A stretch of DNA of 11,338 nt from Eubacterium sp. UBA3720 (GCA_002371335.1 DFHP01000106.1:8609-19946), one strand, 5' to 3'; shown: positions 1-6,688, counted from the first letter of the stretch. A program made the numbers and translations. Notes: a model not told the origin generated them from the letters alone.

Positions 1-242
1 GAGCCGGTTCCCGCGATGACAGGGATACGATGATCTACCGTTTTTATACAGCGGCGGATCACTTCCTCATGCTCTTCCACGGTCATTGTGGCAGACTCAC
101 CTGTAGTTCCGCAGATAATGATAGCGTCTGTTCCTTCGGCAATCTGCTCTTCGATCAGCTCGTCCAGCTTTTTGAAATTTACACTGTAATCCTCATTAAA
201 TGGTGTAACAATAGCTACTCCTGAACCTGTAAAAATTGCCAT
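1..242 (-). CDS. dapA: 4-hydroxy-tetrahydrodipicolinate synthase, N-terminal part (cut by window edge)
   Basis: DapA condenses pyruvate with aspartate semialdehyde, the first committed step of the diaminopimelate/lysine pathway, in the cytoplasm. Only the first 80 residues are present; the gene runs off the left edge. The family's TPF segment is at residues 13-15 and the GTTGES motif at 45-50. Its first threonine corresponds to the catalytic-triad threonine of E. coli DapA. The IPVIAGTG strand follows at 73-80, as expected for the start of the TIM barrel. The ATG at 242-240 is supported by AGGAGG at 248-253 on the minus strand, 5 nt upstream. The lysine riboswitch and terminator in its leader agree with the assignment. 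No frameshift is visible. Other members of this lyase family share the fold, but the riboswitch makes dapA by far the best call. Confidence 0.96.
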   Translation of the reverse strand, partial: MAIFTGSGVAIVTPFNEDYSVNFKKLDELIEEQIAEGTDAIIICGTTGESATMTVEEHEEVIRRCIKTVDHRIPVIAGTG

Positions 243-296
243 AATATCCTCCTAATAATAATGTGCCGGCATATAAGCTTAACTGAAGCTTATCAC

Positions 297-347
297 AAAA
301 AAAACCCCAACAGGAACGAACGATATGATAACGCTCCCGATGCGGTT
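297..347 (-). terminator. Riboswitch-controlled intrinsic terminator of dapA
   Basis: On the minus strand the arm AACCGCATCGGGAGCG (347-332) can pair with CGTTCCTGTTGGGGTT (318-303). This gives 16 positions with two mismatches and a few G-U pairs, followed directly by a run of eight T (304-297). An alternative pairing of CCGGATGC (367-360) with GCATCGG (343-337) would capture part of the 5' arm and act as antiterminator. The expected logic is that lysine binding stabilises the aptamer, allows the terminator and stops transcription before dapA. The pairing was read by eye, not folded by software. Confidence 0.8.
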
Positions 348-373
348 CGACTTCTATTAGCATCCGGTAAATT

Positions 374-537
374 GATAGCGCTCCATCGAAATACGATGAC
401 AGTCATGAACCTGTTCGATCCATGCCCAAGGAATACAGCCACAGAATCTGTATCCTTTCGGCGTCGTTCCCTTTCCACGATCTTCATTTATCTCTGTCAT
501 ATCCAATCGTTTACTGATGAAAAACGCAACCTCTATC
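374..537 (-). ncRNA. Lysine riboswitch aptamer (L box)
   Basis: The minus strand begins with GATAGAGG (537-530) and ends with GCGCTATC (381-374), so GATAG and CTATC form the closing P1 helix, about 164 nt long. Blocks resembling the B. subtilis lysC L box occur in the right order: GATAGAGGTTGCG, CATCAGTA, GGAAAGGGAACGACGCCGAA, then TGACTGTCATCG followed by CGATGGAGCGCTATC. L boxes bind lysine and switch off lysine synthesis or uptake genes by termination or by blocking translation. Here a terminator follows within 30 nt, and dapA is the downstream gene. Recognition is by remembered consensus; a covariance search would settle it. Confidence 0.93.
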
Positions 538-554
538 GGTCCCCTATTTCGTAC

Positions 555-583
555 AATATATCACGCACTTACAGCCTTGTCAA
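555..583 (-). promoter_or_regulatory. dapA promoter (sigma-A type)
   Basis: On the minus strand a perfect TTGACA (583-578) is followed by 17 nt and then TATATT (560-555). Transcription would begin near 548, about 10 nt before the riboswitch P1 helix, which is the expected geometry. Its -35 overlaps the -35 of the divergent typA promoter. Confidence 0.85.
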
Positions 584-605
584 GCTGAAACTATTATGCT
601 ATAAT
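577..605 (+). promoter_or_regulatory. typA promoter (extended -10)
   Basis: TTGTCA (577-582) is followed by a 17-nt spacer and a consensus TATAAT (600-605). The TG at 597-598 is placed as in an extended -10. Transcription would start near 612, leaving an untranslated leader of about 94 nt. The -35 lies on the same seven bases as the dapA -35 read on the other strand. Confidence 0.8.
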
Positions 606-641
606 ACCACGGTTGTAAAATTAATTTCATCCGGGAAATCA

Positions 642-670
642 GGAAAACACCTTATGTTTCAAGGTTTTCC
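642..670 (+). promoter_or_regulatory. Leader hairpin upstream of typA
   Basis: GGAAAACACCTT (642-653) pairs with AAGGTTTTCC (661-670), with a two-base bulge and a 7-nt loop. It lies in the predicted typA leader about 20 nt before the ribosome binding site and has no T-run, so it is not a terminator. It may affect mRNA stability or translation, but no specific role is shown. Confidence 0.45.
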
Positions 671-705
671 GCTGTCGTATATTGAATCGAGGAAAAGGAA
701 CAGAA

Positions 706-2541
706 ATGAGAATTACACGTGACAATGTAAGAAACGTTGCGATTATTGCTCATGTCGATCACGGAAAGACGACTCTGGTCGACAAGCTTTTGAAGGAAAG
801 CGGCGTGTTCCGCGCCAATCAGCAGGTGCAGGAACGGGTAATGGATTCCGGAGATATAGAGCGTGAACGCGGAATAACTATTTTGTCCAAAAACACCGCA
901 GTCTTTTATAAAGACACAAAGATAAACATCATAGATACGCCCGGCCACGCAGATTTCGGAGGCGAAGTAGAGCGTGTGCTGAAAATGGTAAACGGAGTTA
1001 TTCTGCTGGTCGATGCTTTTGAAGGTCCCATGCCTCAGACACGCTTCGTACTGCAGAAAGCTCTGGAACTGAATCTGAAGGTCATCGTATGTATTAACAA
1101 AATCGACCGGCCGAACGCGCGTCCTGAAGAGGTTGTGGACGACGTACTTGAACTGATGATGGATCTGGGCGCTTCAGATGAGCAGCTTGACGCACCGTTC
1201 CTCTATGCTTCCGCGCGGGAGGGCTTCTGTGTGGCAGAACTCGGAGACGAGGAGAAGGATATGACGCCTCTTTTTGAAGCTATTATCAATGATATCCCCG
1301 CACCTGAAGGAGATCCCGATGCAGGTACGCAGATCCTGATAAGCACGATCGATTACAACGAATATGTAGGCCGGATCGGTATCGGAAAGCTTGACAACGG
1401 CAGACTCTCCGTAAATCAGGAGGTACTTCTCCTGAACCATCACGATCCCGACAAACGAAAAAAAGTAAAAGTAAGTAAATTGTATGAATTCGAGGGCCTG
1501 AACCGTGTAGAGGTAACCTCTGCGGAGGTTGGCTCCATCGTGGCAATTTCCGGTATAAGCGATCTGCGCATAGGTGATACTCTGTGTGATGCCGATTCTC
1601 CTGAGCCTATTCCGTTCCAGAAGATCTCAGATCCTACGATCTCCATGAACTTTCTGGTAAATGATTCACCTTTCGCCGGACAGGAAGGCACGTATGTCAC
1701 TTCAAGACATATCCGCGACCGCCTGTTCCGCGAGCTGAACACAGATGTAAGTCTTCGCGTGGAAGAAACTGATTCTGCCGATTGCTTCAAGGTATCCGGC
1801 CGGGGCGAGCTGCATCTTTCCGTACTGATTGAAAACATGCGCCGCGAAGGCTTCGAATTCGCCGTAAGCCGTGCGGAAGTCATATATAAAAAGGATGAAC
1901 GCGGAAAACTTCTGGAACCGATGGAGATAGCTTACATCGACGTTCCCGAGGAATTCTCCGGTTCCGTTATACAAAGGATCAGTGAGCGTAAGGGAGAGCT
2001 TCAGGGAATGAGTATGGGCTCCGATGGTACGAGCCGGCTTGAGTTCTCCGTTCCGTCAAGGGGTCTGATCGGCTTCCGGGGAGACTTCCTTACCATGACT
2101 AAAGGCACGGGAATCATGAACACCATTTTCGATGGCTACGGTCCTTATAAGGGAGATATATCCTATCGTAAGCAGGGATCACTGATCGCTTTCGAGACAG
2201 GAGTTTCCGTAGCGTACGGACTCTTTCAGGCACAGCAGAGAGGACAGCTGTTCATCGGACCAGGCGTCCGGGTCTATGCAGGTATGGTCATCGGACAGTG
2301 TGCAAAGGTGGAAGACATCGAGCTTAATGTCTGCAAGACAAAGCACCTTACAAACACCCGTTCTTCCTCCGCAGACGAGGCTCTGACACTGACGCCTCCG
2401 AAGATCCTTTCCCTTGATGAAGCTCTGGAGTTCATTGATCAGGATGAGCTTCTCGAGATCACGCCGGAAAGTCTCCGCATCAGAAAGAGACAGCTGGATT
2501 CACGTCTCCGTAAACGTGAACAGCTGACAAAAAAGGCATGA
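706..2541 (+). CDS. typA: Translational GTPase TypA/BipA
   Basis: TypA (BipA) is a ribosome-binding GTPase of the elongation-factor family, linked to 50S assembly and to growth under cold or other stress. The protein is 611 aa, the normal length. The GTPase motifs are all present: AHVDHGKT at 15-22 (G1), RGIT at 55-58 (switch I), DTPGH at 77-81 (G3), NKID at 131-134 (G4) and SAR at about 169-171 (G5). EF-Tu-like, EF-G-like and the TypA-specific C-terminal domains follow; the C-terminal region keeps the KxKxLTNxR segment typical of TypA. I chose the ATG at 706 because GAGGAAAAGG (689-698) sits just upstream. The frame is open to a TTG at 682, which would add eight residues not expected in the family. 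It is a single-gene transcript with its own promoter and terminator. Confidence 0.97.
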   Translation: MRITRDNVRNVAIIAHVDHGKTTLVDKLLKESGVFRANQQVQERVMDSGDIERERGITILSKNTAVFYKDTKINIIDTPGHADFGGEVERVLKMVNGVILLVDAFEGPMPQTRFVLQKALELNLKVIVCINKIDRPNARPEEVVDDVLELMMDLGASDEQLDAPFLYASAREGFCVAELGDEEKDMTPLFEAIINDIPAPEGDPDAGTQILISTIDYNEYVGRIGIGKLDNGRLSVNQEVLLLNHHDPDKRKKVKVSKLYEFEGLNRVEVTSAEVGSIVAISGISDLRIGDTLCDADSPEPIPFQKISDPTISMNFLVNDSPFAGQEGTYVTSRHIRDRLFRELNTDVSLRVEETDSADCFKVSGRGELHLSVLIENMRREGFEFAVSRAEVIYKKDERGKLLEPMEIAYIDVPEEFSGSVIQRISERKGELQGMSMGSDGTSRLEFSVPSRGLIGFRGDFLTMTKGTGIMNTIFDGYGPYKGDISYRKQGSLIAFETGVSVAYGLFQAQQRGQLFIGPGVRVYAGMVIGQCAKVEDIELNVCKTKHLTNTRSSSADEALTLTPPKILSLDEALEFIDQDELLEITPESLRIRKRQLDSRLRKREQLTKKA

Positions 2542-2582
2542 TTCATTAAGAAATCAACGAAATCTCCTATAATCAGGAAAAC

Positions 2583-2630
2583 AAAGTCCGGTTCGCTCCT
2601 CTCAATCTTGAGGGGAACGAACCGGACTTT
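2583..2630 (+). terminator. Terminator between convergent typA and phosphate transporter genes
   Basis: AAAGTCCGGTTCG (2583-2595) pairs perfectly with CGAACCGGACTTT (2618-2630). The inside continues as CTCCTCTCAA against TTGAGGGG, leaving a loop of about 2-4 nt. The stem is very long. Its T-rich tail is weak on the plus side (TTTGCGCTTTGCTT) and somewhat better on the minus side (ACTTTGTTTTCC). It lies 41 bp after the typA stop and 29 bp before the stop of the opposing gene, so it probably serves both. Confidence 0.82.
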
Positions 2631-2659
2631 GCGCTTTGCTTAAGAAGCGGGGAATCTTC

Positions 2660-4408
2660 TCACACTGAGGATAAATAACACGCCTGATATTCCTGGAACA
2701 GTTTCTGAAAACCAGGATCGTCACCGGATTTTACCTGCTGCATATATTCATGAGGACTGAATTTCTCTTTGCCTTCCTCCAGTATGGCGATTGCGATATT
2801 CGAGCAATGATCGGATATTCTTTCATAACTGTTTAGTGTATCAGCAAGAACAAATCCTCGTTGAAGTGTACATTCGCCGTCCTGGAGTCTATGTATATGG
2901 TTCTCCCTGCATTTTCCTACTAACAGATCAATCACTTGCTCCAACGGCTCAACTCTTGTGGCAAGTTCTACATCAGAATGGGCAAAGGCATCAGTGGTTA
3001 TTGATACGATCTCCTCAACTGCTTTCGAAAGTGTTTTTAGTTCCTCTTTTGCCTGTTCGGAAATTTCCAGCTTTTTCTCTTTGATCTCCATAGAACTTTT
3101 TGTTAAGTCCCGGGCATAGTCGCTGATGCGCTCCCAATCTCCTATGGAATGCAGCATCTTAGCAATCCGCCGCTTATCTCTTTGTGTATTATTGCTTCCA
3201 GAGAGCTTTATCAGATAAGTTCCCAATCGATCTTCGTATGTATCGATTCTGCTTTCGAGTTCACTAACTGCGCGCCCATTGTTTTCTTCATAGTCAAAGT
3301 AGTTTTCAATAGCCAGATGAACAGCGAACTGTACTGATTCTGCCATCTCATTTGCAAAAGCATCGCATTTTCCCACGGCAATAGAGGGAGTGTGAAAAAG
3401 TCTTTCATCAAGGAATGCGATTTGAGGAACAACATCTTCCTTTATGACCCCTTCGGCAATCCTGACAAGCATTTTAGAAAATGGCAGAAGCAGGATCGTA
3501 GTTGATATATTGAAAATGCTATGACACATGGCAATTTCTACAGGAGTTACTCTTAAATTGAGAAATGCGTCATCCAGAAAAGAATGAAGCGCACTGTAGA
3601 TAATCATAAAAACCACGGTACCGATCAGATTGAATGACAAATGAATAGCGGCTACTCTTTTTGCGTTTCTGTTAACACCGATACTGGAAAGTAATGCTGT
3701 TGCACAGGTTCCGATGTTCTGTCCCATAATGATCGGTATCGCAATACCAAATGTAATTCCTCCTGTCATTGACAAAGCCTGAAGCATACCTATACTTGCA
3801 GCAGAGCTCTGTATAATAGCCGTAACGATCAATCCTGCAAGTACACCTAACAATGGATTTTTAAATGCGGTCAATAGTTTTGTAAACGCAGGACTGTCGG
3901 CAAGCGGCGCCACCGAACTACTCATCAACATCATGCCAAACATCAAAACCGCAAATCCAACAAAAGCATTACCAATTTCTTTTCTTTTAGGATGCCTGGC
4001 AAGCATGATCATGGCAATACCGATAAATGCAAACAGAGGAGCAAACGATTCCGGCTTCAACATCCGTACGAAGATGTTTTCACTTGAAATGCCGATCAAG
4101 CTCATAATCCAAGCTGTGACTGTTGTTCCAATATTGGAACCCATGATAACTCCGACCGTGTTAGAAAGATCCATGAGCCCTGAGTTGACAAGACCGACCA
4201 GCATAACCGTTACAGCGGATGAACTTTGAATTGCTATTGTGATTACACACCCCAGAAGTAATCCCAGAAAACGATTGCTTGTAAGCTTATTTATAATAGC
4301 TTCCATTCTTTCACCGGCAATGATCTCCAGGCTATGGGACATTTGATTCATGCCGTAGATAAAAAACGCCAGTCCACCGAGTAATGTAAATATGGAAAAA
4401 ATATTCAT
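2660..4408 (-). CDS. Na+/phosphate cotransporter family protein with C-terminal PhoU-like domain
   Basis: The protein is 582 aa and predicted to sit in the cytoplasmic membrane, importing phosphate with sodium. The two inverted Na/Pi cotransporter repeats are clear. QSSS at 61-64 with GSNIGTT at 90-96 forms the first, and QSSAAS at 200-205 with GQNIGT at 229-234 forms the second, among about eight hydrophobic segments (residues 1-315). From about 340 to 560 the protein is helical and charged, with two PhoU-type metal-binding motifs, ERISD at 426-430 and ERISD at 529-533. The ATG at 4408 has GGAGG (4418-4414) 5 nt upstream and is preferred over a TTG at 4420. It follows the deacetylase terminator on the same strand, and no good promoter is seen in the 99-bp gap. 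Exact substrate is inferred from family membership; related proteins are also annotated as NptA or YjbB-like exporters, so direction of transport is uncertain. Confidence 0.9.
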   Translation of the reverse strand: MNIFSIFTLLGGLAFFIYGMNQMSHSLEIIAGERMEAIINKLTSNRFLGLLLGCVITIAIQSSSAVTVMLVGLVNSGLMDLSNTVGVIMGSNIGTTVTAWIMSLIGISSENIFVRMLKPESFAPLFAFIGIAMIMLARHPKRKEIGNAFVGFAVLMFGMMLMSSSVAPLADSPAFTKLLTAFKNPLLGVLAGLIVTAIIQSSAASIGMLQALSMTGGITFGIAIPIIMGQNIGTCATALLSSIGVNRNAKRVAAIHLSFNLIGTVVFMIIYSALHSFLDDAFLNLRVTPVEIAMCHSIFNISTTILLLPFSKMLVRIAEGVIKEDVVPQIAFLDERLFHTPSIAVGKCDAFANEMAESVQFAVHLAIENYFDYEENNGRAVSELESRIDTYEDRLGTYLIKLSGSNNTQRDKRRIAKMLHSIGDWERISDYARDLTKSSMEIKEKKLEISEQAKEELKTLSKAVEEIVSITTDAFAHSDVELATRVEPLEQVIDLLVGKCRENHIHRLQDGECTLQRGFVLADTLNSYERISDHCSNIAIAILEEGKEKFSPHEYMQQVKSGDDPGFQKLFQEYQACYLSSV

Positions 4409-4447
4409 TCGTGCCTCCAAATCTCACTTATTGCATGACGAGGGCAT

Positions 4448-4490
4448 AAAAAAAAGACCTTTACCACAACCAAAGCTGTGGTAAAAGTCT
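4448..4490 (-). terminator. Intrinsic terminator of the deacetylase gene
   Basis: On the minus strand AGACTTTTACCACA (4490-4477) pairs with TGTGGTAAAGGTCT, with one T-G wobble, and is followed by eight T (4455-4448). It starts 18 nt after the deacetylase stop codon. It is a textbook factor-independent terminator. The downstream transporter gene on the same strand would need read-through or a promoter I cannot see. Confidence 0.93.
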
Positions 4491-4507
4491 TGCCATTTCT
4501 AACGCTT

Positions 4508-6352
4508 TTACCTGTTGCTGTCATCCACGCTTCCATTCTGTATAAGGTAATCAGTGAATCCGAAGTATGTGGTATTTGGCTCCAGGGAATATCCTTTCGC
4601 CGCAGCAAGCTCATCAAGGGTAACGAACTCATATCCTTCCTGTACCAGCTTAGGCAGATAAATTCCTACTGCCTCTACAGACCATTCATGTATATCATGC
4701 ATCAGGACGATATTTCCGCCTTCCATTTCTTCCTCTACATTTCCCGCAAGTGTGGTGGCGTGAGTGATCTTCCAGTCGAGAGTATCATGATCCCAGTAAA
4801 TGCTCGGTTTATCAATCGCGGCCAGCTCCTCTTCCGTATAGCTTCCATATGGGAAGCGGATATAGCTGGCTCCCTGACCGTTATTGTACTGACCGATCAA
4901 CGCATCTGTCTCCTGAAACTGTTTTAAACAATCGCTGGTAGACAGCGTACTCATATCCGAATGATCATATGAATGATTGCCGATTCCGCAGCCCATTTCG
5001 ATCATCCTCGGAATAACATCTTCCCCGTAAACATCAACGCATTCGCCAAGCATGAAGAACGTGGCTACTGCATTATTCTCTTCCAGAATATCAAGCAGTC
5101 TGTTAGTATACTCTCCCGGACCGTCGTCAAATGTCAGCGCTACCAGTTTGGAAGCATCTTTATTCGGATCGTAGACTCCATCTTCGTCAAAATAGTATCC
5201 CTGTCCGCCCAGTGCTACCCATCCGGTATCCAGATAGCCATCCGCATTAAAATGGTATTGCTGATCATCCAGCGTCTGCCATCCGTTTACATAGCAGGTG
5301 CTTTCGTCACAGGCATACCACCATCCGTTCTCATCATGCTGCCATCCGGGAGCATCATAGGAAATATTCTTCGATCCTGTGACCTGAACGCATCCTGCCT
5401 GACCTGATCCATCCTCCCGCTCGGGATTTACGATCGAGACCTCCGTTTCCGCGACAGAGGATGAATTTTCTATTTCATTCCATGCTGCCCGTGTTTTAAT
5501 AGGCTTCATGATAAGCCATGCGATAAGAACTGCAACTATGACCACAAATGTACCTGCAGCGGTCTTTGCGTATTTCTTTATTACATTTCTGCGGCGTGCT
5601 GCTTCTTTTACGGGATCGAGTTCCCGGGCAAATCTTTCTTTTTCCTGCCTTTTTCGCTCGGCTCTGGCTGCCTTTTCCTCCGCCTTTGCAGCTTTTCTTT
5701 CAGCTCTGGCTGCATCCTTTTTTTCTTTGGAGGTATCCAGGACATCCGTATCGTTTTCTTCATACCGGGTACGGCGCTTTCTTTCGTTCCGGTCGGCGGA
5801 GGTACCTCTTTCGGCAGCATCTGCAGATCGGCGGCGCTTTGTCTTACCATTCTCAGAAGCTGCCGCCACTGAGCCTTCTTCTGTTCTTCGGCGCTTTGCC
5901 CTACCTTCACCGGATACGCGTACATCCGTATCATCTGACGGTCTGCGGCGTTTCACGCTTTCTACAGTTCTTCCCGACGTTTTTCTTTCGGATGAAGTTT
6001 CCGCCGACGGACGACGGCGGCGCTTTACCGTACCATTTCCGGAAGCTGCTGTCTTTGAGCCTTCTTCTGATCGACCGAGCTTTACAGTACCTTCACCGGA
6101 TAAGCGTATTTCCGCATCATCTGACGGGCGACGGCGTCTGGCCATATTTCTCCCGGTCTTCGAAACAGCCGGCCCGGTTCCTTCGGACGTCTTTCTTTCC
6201 GGCATCCTGCTTCCCGTTCTCCTGCTTTCTGACGTCCTGCTTCCCGATGTTCTTCTTACCGGAGAAGCATCCTCTGACGGACGGCGTTTTCGCTTTTTCC
6301 GCGTTTCTTTTTTTAATTCATGTTCCATGATCTGTCTTTCATCTGTGCTCAT
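4508..6352 (-). CDS. Membrane-anchored polysaccharide deacetylase with cell-wall-binding repeats and Arg/Ser-rich cytoplasmic repeats
   Basis: This 614-aa protein has four parts. Residues 1-255 are extremely basic and low-complexity, with RRPS-type motifs near 23-26, 74-77, 114-116 and 137-139 and a 62-residue internal repeat; a Lys/Glu/Ala-rich coiled stretch lies at about 208-255. A single membrane helix spans about 267-283, giving a type II topology. Residues 335-395 hold GW- and YYF-type repeats like choline/cell-wall-binding repeats. Residues 402-583 form the NodB deacetylase domain. All five catalytic motifs are seen: TFDDGP 407-412, HSYDH 460-464, RFPYG 499-503, DHDTLDW 521-527 and LMHD 550-553. 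It probably removes acetyl groups from peptidoglycan or another wall glycan outside the cell. The ATG at 6352 lacks a good Shine-Dalgarno; the frame is open upstream without ATG, GTG or TTG. The substrate cannot be told from sequence. Confidence 0.92.
   Translation of the reverse strand: MSTDERQIMEHELKKETRKKRKRRPSEDASPVRRTSGSRTSESRRTGSRMPERKTSEGTGPAVSKTGRNMARRRRPSDDAEIRLSGEGTVKLGRSEEGSKTAASGNGTVKRRRRPSAETSSERKTSGRTVESVKRRRPSDDTDVRVSGEGRAKRRRTEEGSVAAASENGKTKRRRSADAAERGTSADRNERKRRTRYEENDTDVLDTSKEKKDAARAERKAAKAEEKAARAERKRQEKERFARELDPVKEAARRRNVIKKYAKTAAGTFVVIVAVLIAWLIMKPIKTRAAWNEIENSSSVAETEVSIVNPEREDGSGQAGCVQVTGSKNISYDAPGWQHDENGWWYACDESTCYVNGWQTLDDQQYHFNADGYLDTGWVALGGQGYYFDEDGVYDPNKDASKLVALTFDDGPGEYTNRLLDILEENNAVATFFMLGECVDVYGEDVIPRMIEMGCGIGNHSYDHSDMSTLSTSDCLKQFQETDALIGQYNNGQGASYIRFPYGSYTEEELAAIDKPSIYWDHDTLDWKITHATTLAGNVEEEMEGGNIVLMHDIHEWSVEAVGIYLPKLVQEGYEFVTLDELAAAKGYSLEPNTTYFGFTDYLIQNGSVDDSNR
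5768..5953 (-). repeat. Second copy of a 186-bp coding repeat in the deacetylase gene
   Basis: It encodes residues 134-195. It aligns with the preceding copy at a constant offset of 186 bp (62 codons): RRRPSDDTDVRVSGEG matches RRRPSDDAEIRLSGEG, and TEEGSVAAAS matches SEEGSKTAAS. The second half (RRRSADAAERGTS) has drifted more. Similarity is visible at the DNA level, for example the shared GAGCCTTCTTCTG at 5871 and 6057 on the plus strand. Confidence 0.8.
5954..6139 (-). repeat. First copy of a 186-bp coding repeat in the deacetylase gene
   Basis: It encodes residues 72-133 and is adjacent to and in frame with the second copy, so it is a tandem duplication inside the cytoplasmic Arg/Ser-rich region. 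Residues 20-71 carry a shorter, more degenerate relative starting at RRPSEDAS. Copy boundaries are approximate, since a tandem repeat can be phased in several ways. Confidence 0.8.
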
Positions 6353-6394
6353 GGGATATATCCGGTCTCTTTCATAAATAATACATAATTCCTC

Positions 6395-6411
6395 TTCCGG
6401 CAGTTCCGGAA
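6395..6411 (-). promoter_or_regulatory. Hairpin next to a Shine-Dalgarno-like site in the deacetylase leader
   Basis: TTCCGG (6411-6406 on the minus strand) pairs with CCGGAA (6400-6395) across a 5-nt loop. It abuts AGAGGA (6395-6390), a Shine-Dalgarno-like sequence 3 nt before an ATG at 6386. That ATG opens a four-codon frame ending in TGA at 6372, which overlaps a second ATG at 6375. That second eight-codon frame ends in TGA at 6349, overlapping the deacetylase ATG. The hairpin and the overlaps are plain in the sequence; a regulatory role is inferred only. Confidence 0.4.
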
Positions 6412-6453
6412 AAGTGTTTACTGTGATCAGATAAATACCGCTCCAAATCTTTC

Positions 6454-6520
6454 AAGTCTCGTTCGCGAGACTTGGCGCGTGATTCGGGTCAGCTTCAGCT
6501 GACATCCTCCAAGCCGAATC
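6454..6520 (-). repeat. Structured palindromic element in the deacetylase leader (candidate interspersed repeat)
   Basis: Two perfect hairpins lie 7 nt apart. AAGTCTCG and CGAGACTT (6454-6473) enclose a 4-nt loop. GATTCGG and CCGAATC (6481-6520) enclose GTCAGC/GCTGAC with another 4-nt loop and a 10-nt one-sided bulge at 6504-6513. The bulge contains CCAAG, which could pair with CTTGG at 6471-6475 as an alternative or pseudoknot. GC content is much higher than in the surrounding AT-rich spacer. I have an impression of similar sequences recurring between genes in Lachnospiraceae, but cannot verify it here. It matches no riboswitch class I know. If the promoter at 6556-6584 is real, it would be transcribed in the deacetylase 5' leader. 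Confidence 0.55.
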
Positions 6521-6555
6521 CCTGCAGAACAGCATAGTATCTTCATTATTCTTAT

Positions 6556-6584
6556 ATCATAACTAGAATTGAATCATTATTCAA
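6556..6584 (-). promoter_or_regulatory. Candidate promoter of the deacetylase gene
   Basis: On the minus strand TTGAAT (6584-6579) is followed by 17 nt and TATGAT (6561-6556). The -10 matches the consensus at five of six bases and the -35 at four of six. Start of transcription would be near 6549, leaving a leader of about 195 nt that includes the structured element. The -35 half is part of an inverted repeat TTGAAT/ATTCAA at 6569-6584. Confidence 0.5.
6569..6584. promoter_or_regulatory. Inverted repeat overlapping the deacetylase -35
   Basis: TTGAATCATTATTCAA has 6-bp arms around a 4-bp centre. It covers the candidate -35 and the start of the spacer, a usual place for a repressor site. The surrounding DNA is AT-rich, so a chance palindrome is possible. 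Confidence 0.35.
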
Positions 6585-6620
6585 TAGTGAATTATTACAC
6601 ATTTAATACAATCGACCACA

Positions 6621-6635
6621 AAATTGTAACAATTT
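6621..6635. promoter_or_regulatory. Perfect 15-bp palindrome upstream of the deacetylase promoter
   Basis: AAATTGTAACAATTT has 7-bp arms around one central base. It lies about 36 bp upstream of the candidate -35, where activators often bind. The regulator is unknown. Confidence 0.4.
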
Positions 6636-6688
6636 CGCAGAGCAAACTTTTCACAAGAAGAAATCCGTAGTTTCCTATGATACAAACA

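Noticed and set aside
682..705. TTG start giving an 8-residue longer TypA
   Set aside because: The ATG at 706 has the Shine-Dalgarno sequence, and the family starts with the MRITRDNVRN-type segment.
261..722. 153-codon plus-strand frame over the dapA leader
   Set aside because: It overlaps the riboswitch and both promoters, runs into the typA start in another frame and has no ribosome site or recognisable domain.
5508..6377. 289-codon and 260-codon open frames on the plus strand opposite the deacetylase tail
   Set aside because: They are Ser/Phe/Arg-rich translations of the complement of the Arg/Ser repeats; the minus-strand gene has a full domain structure.
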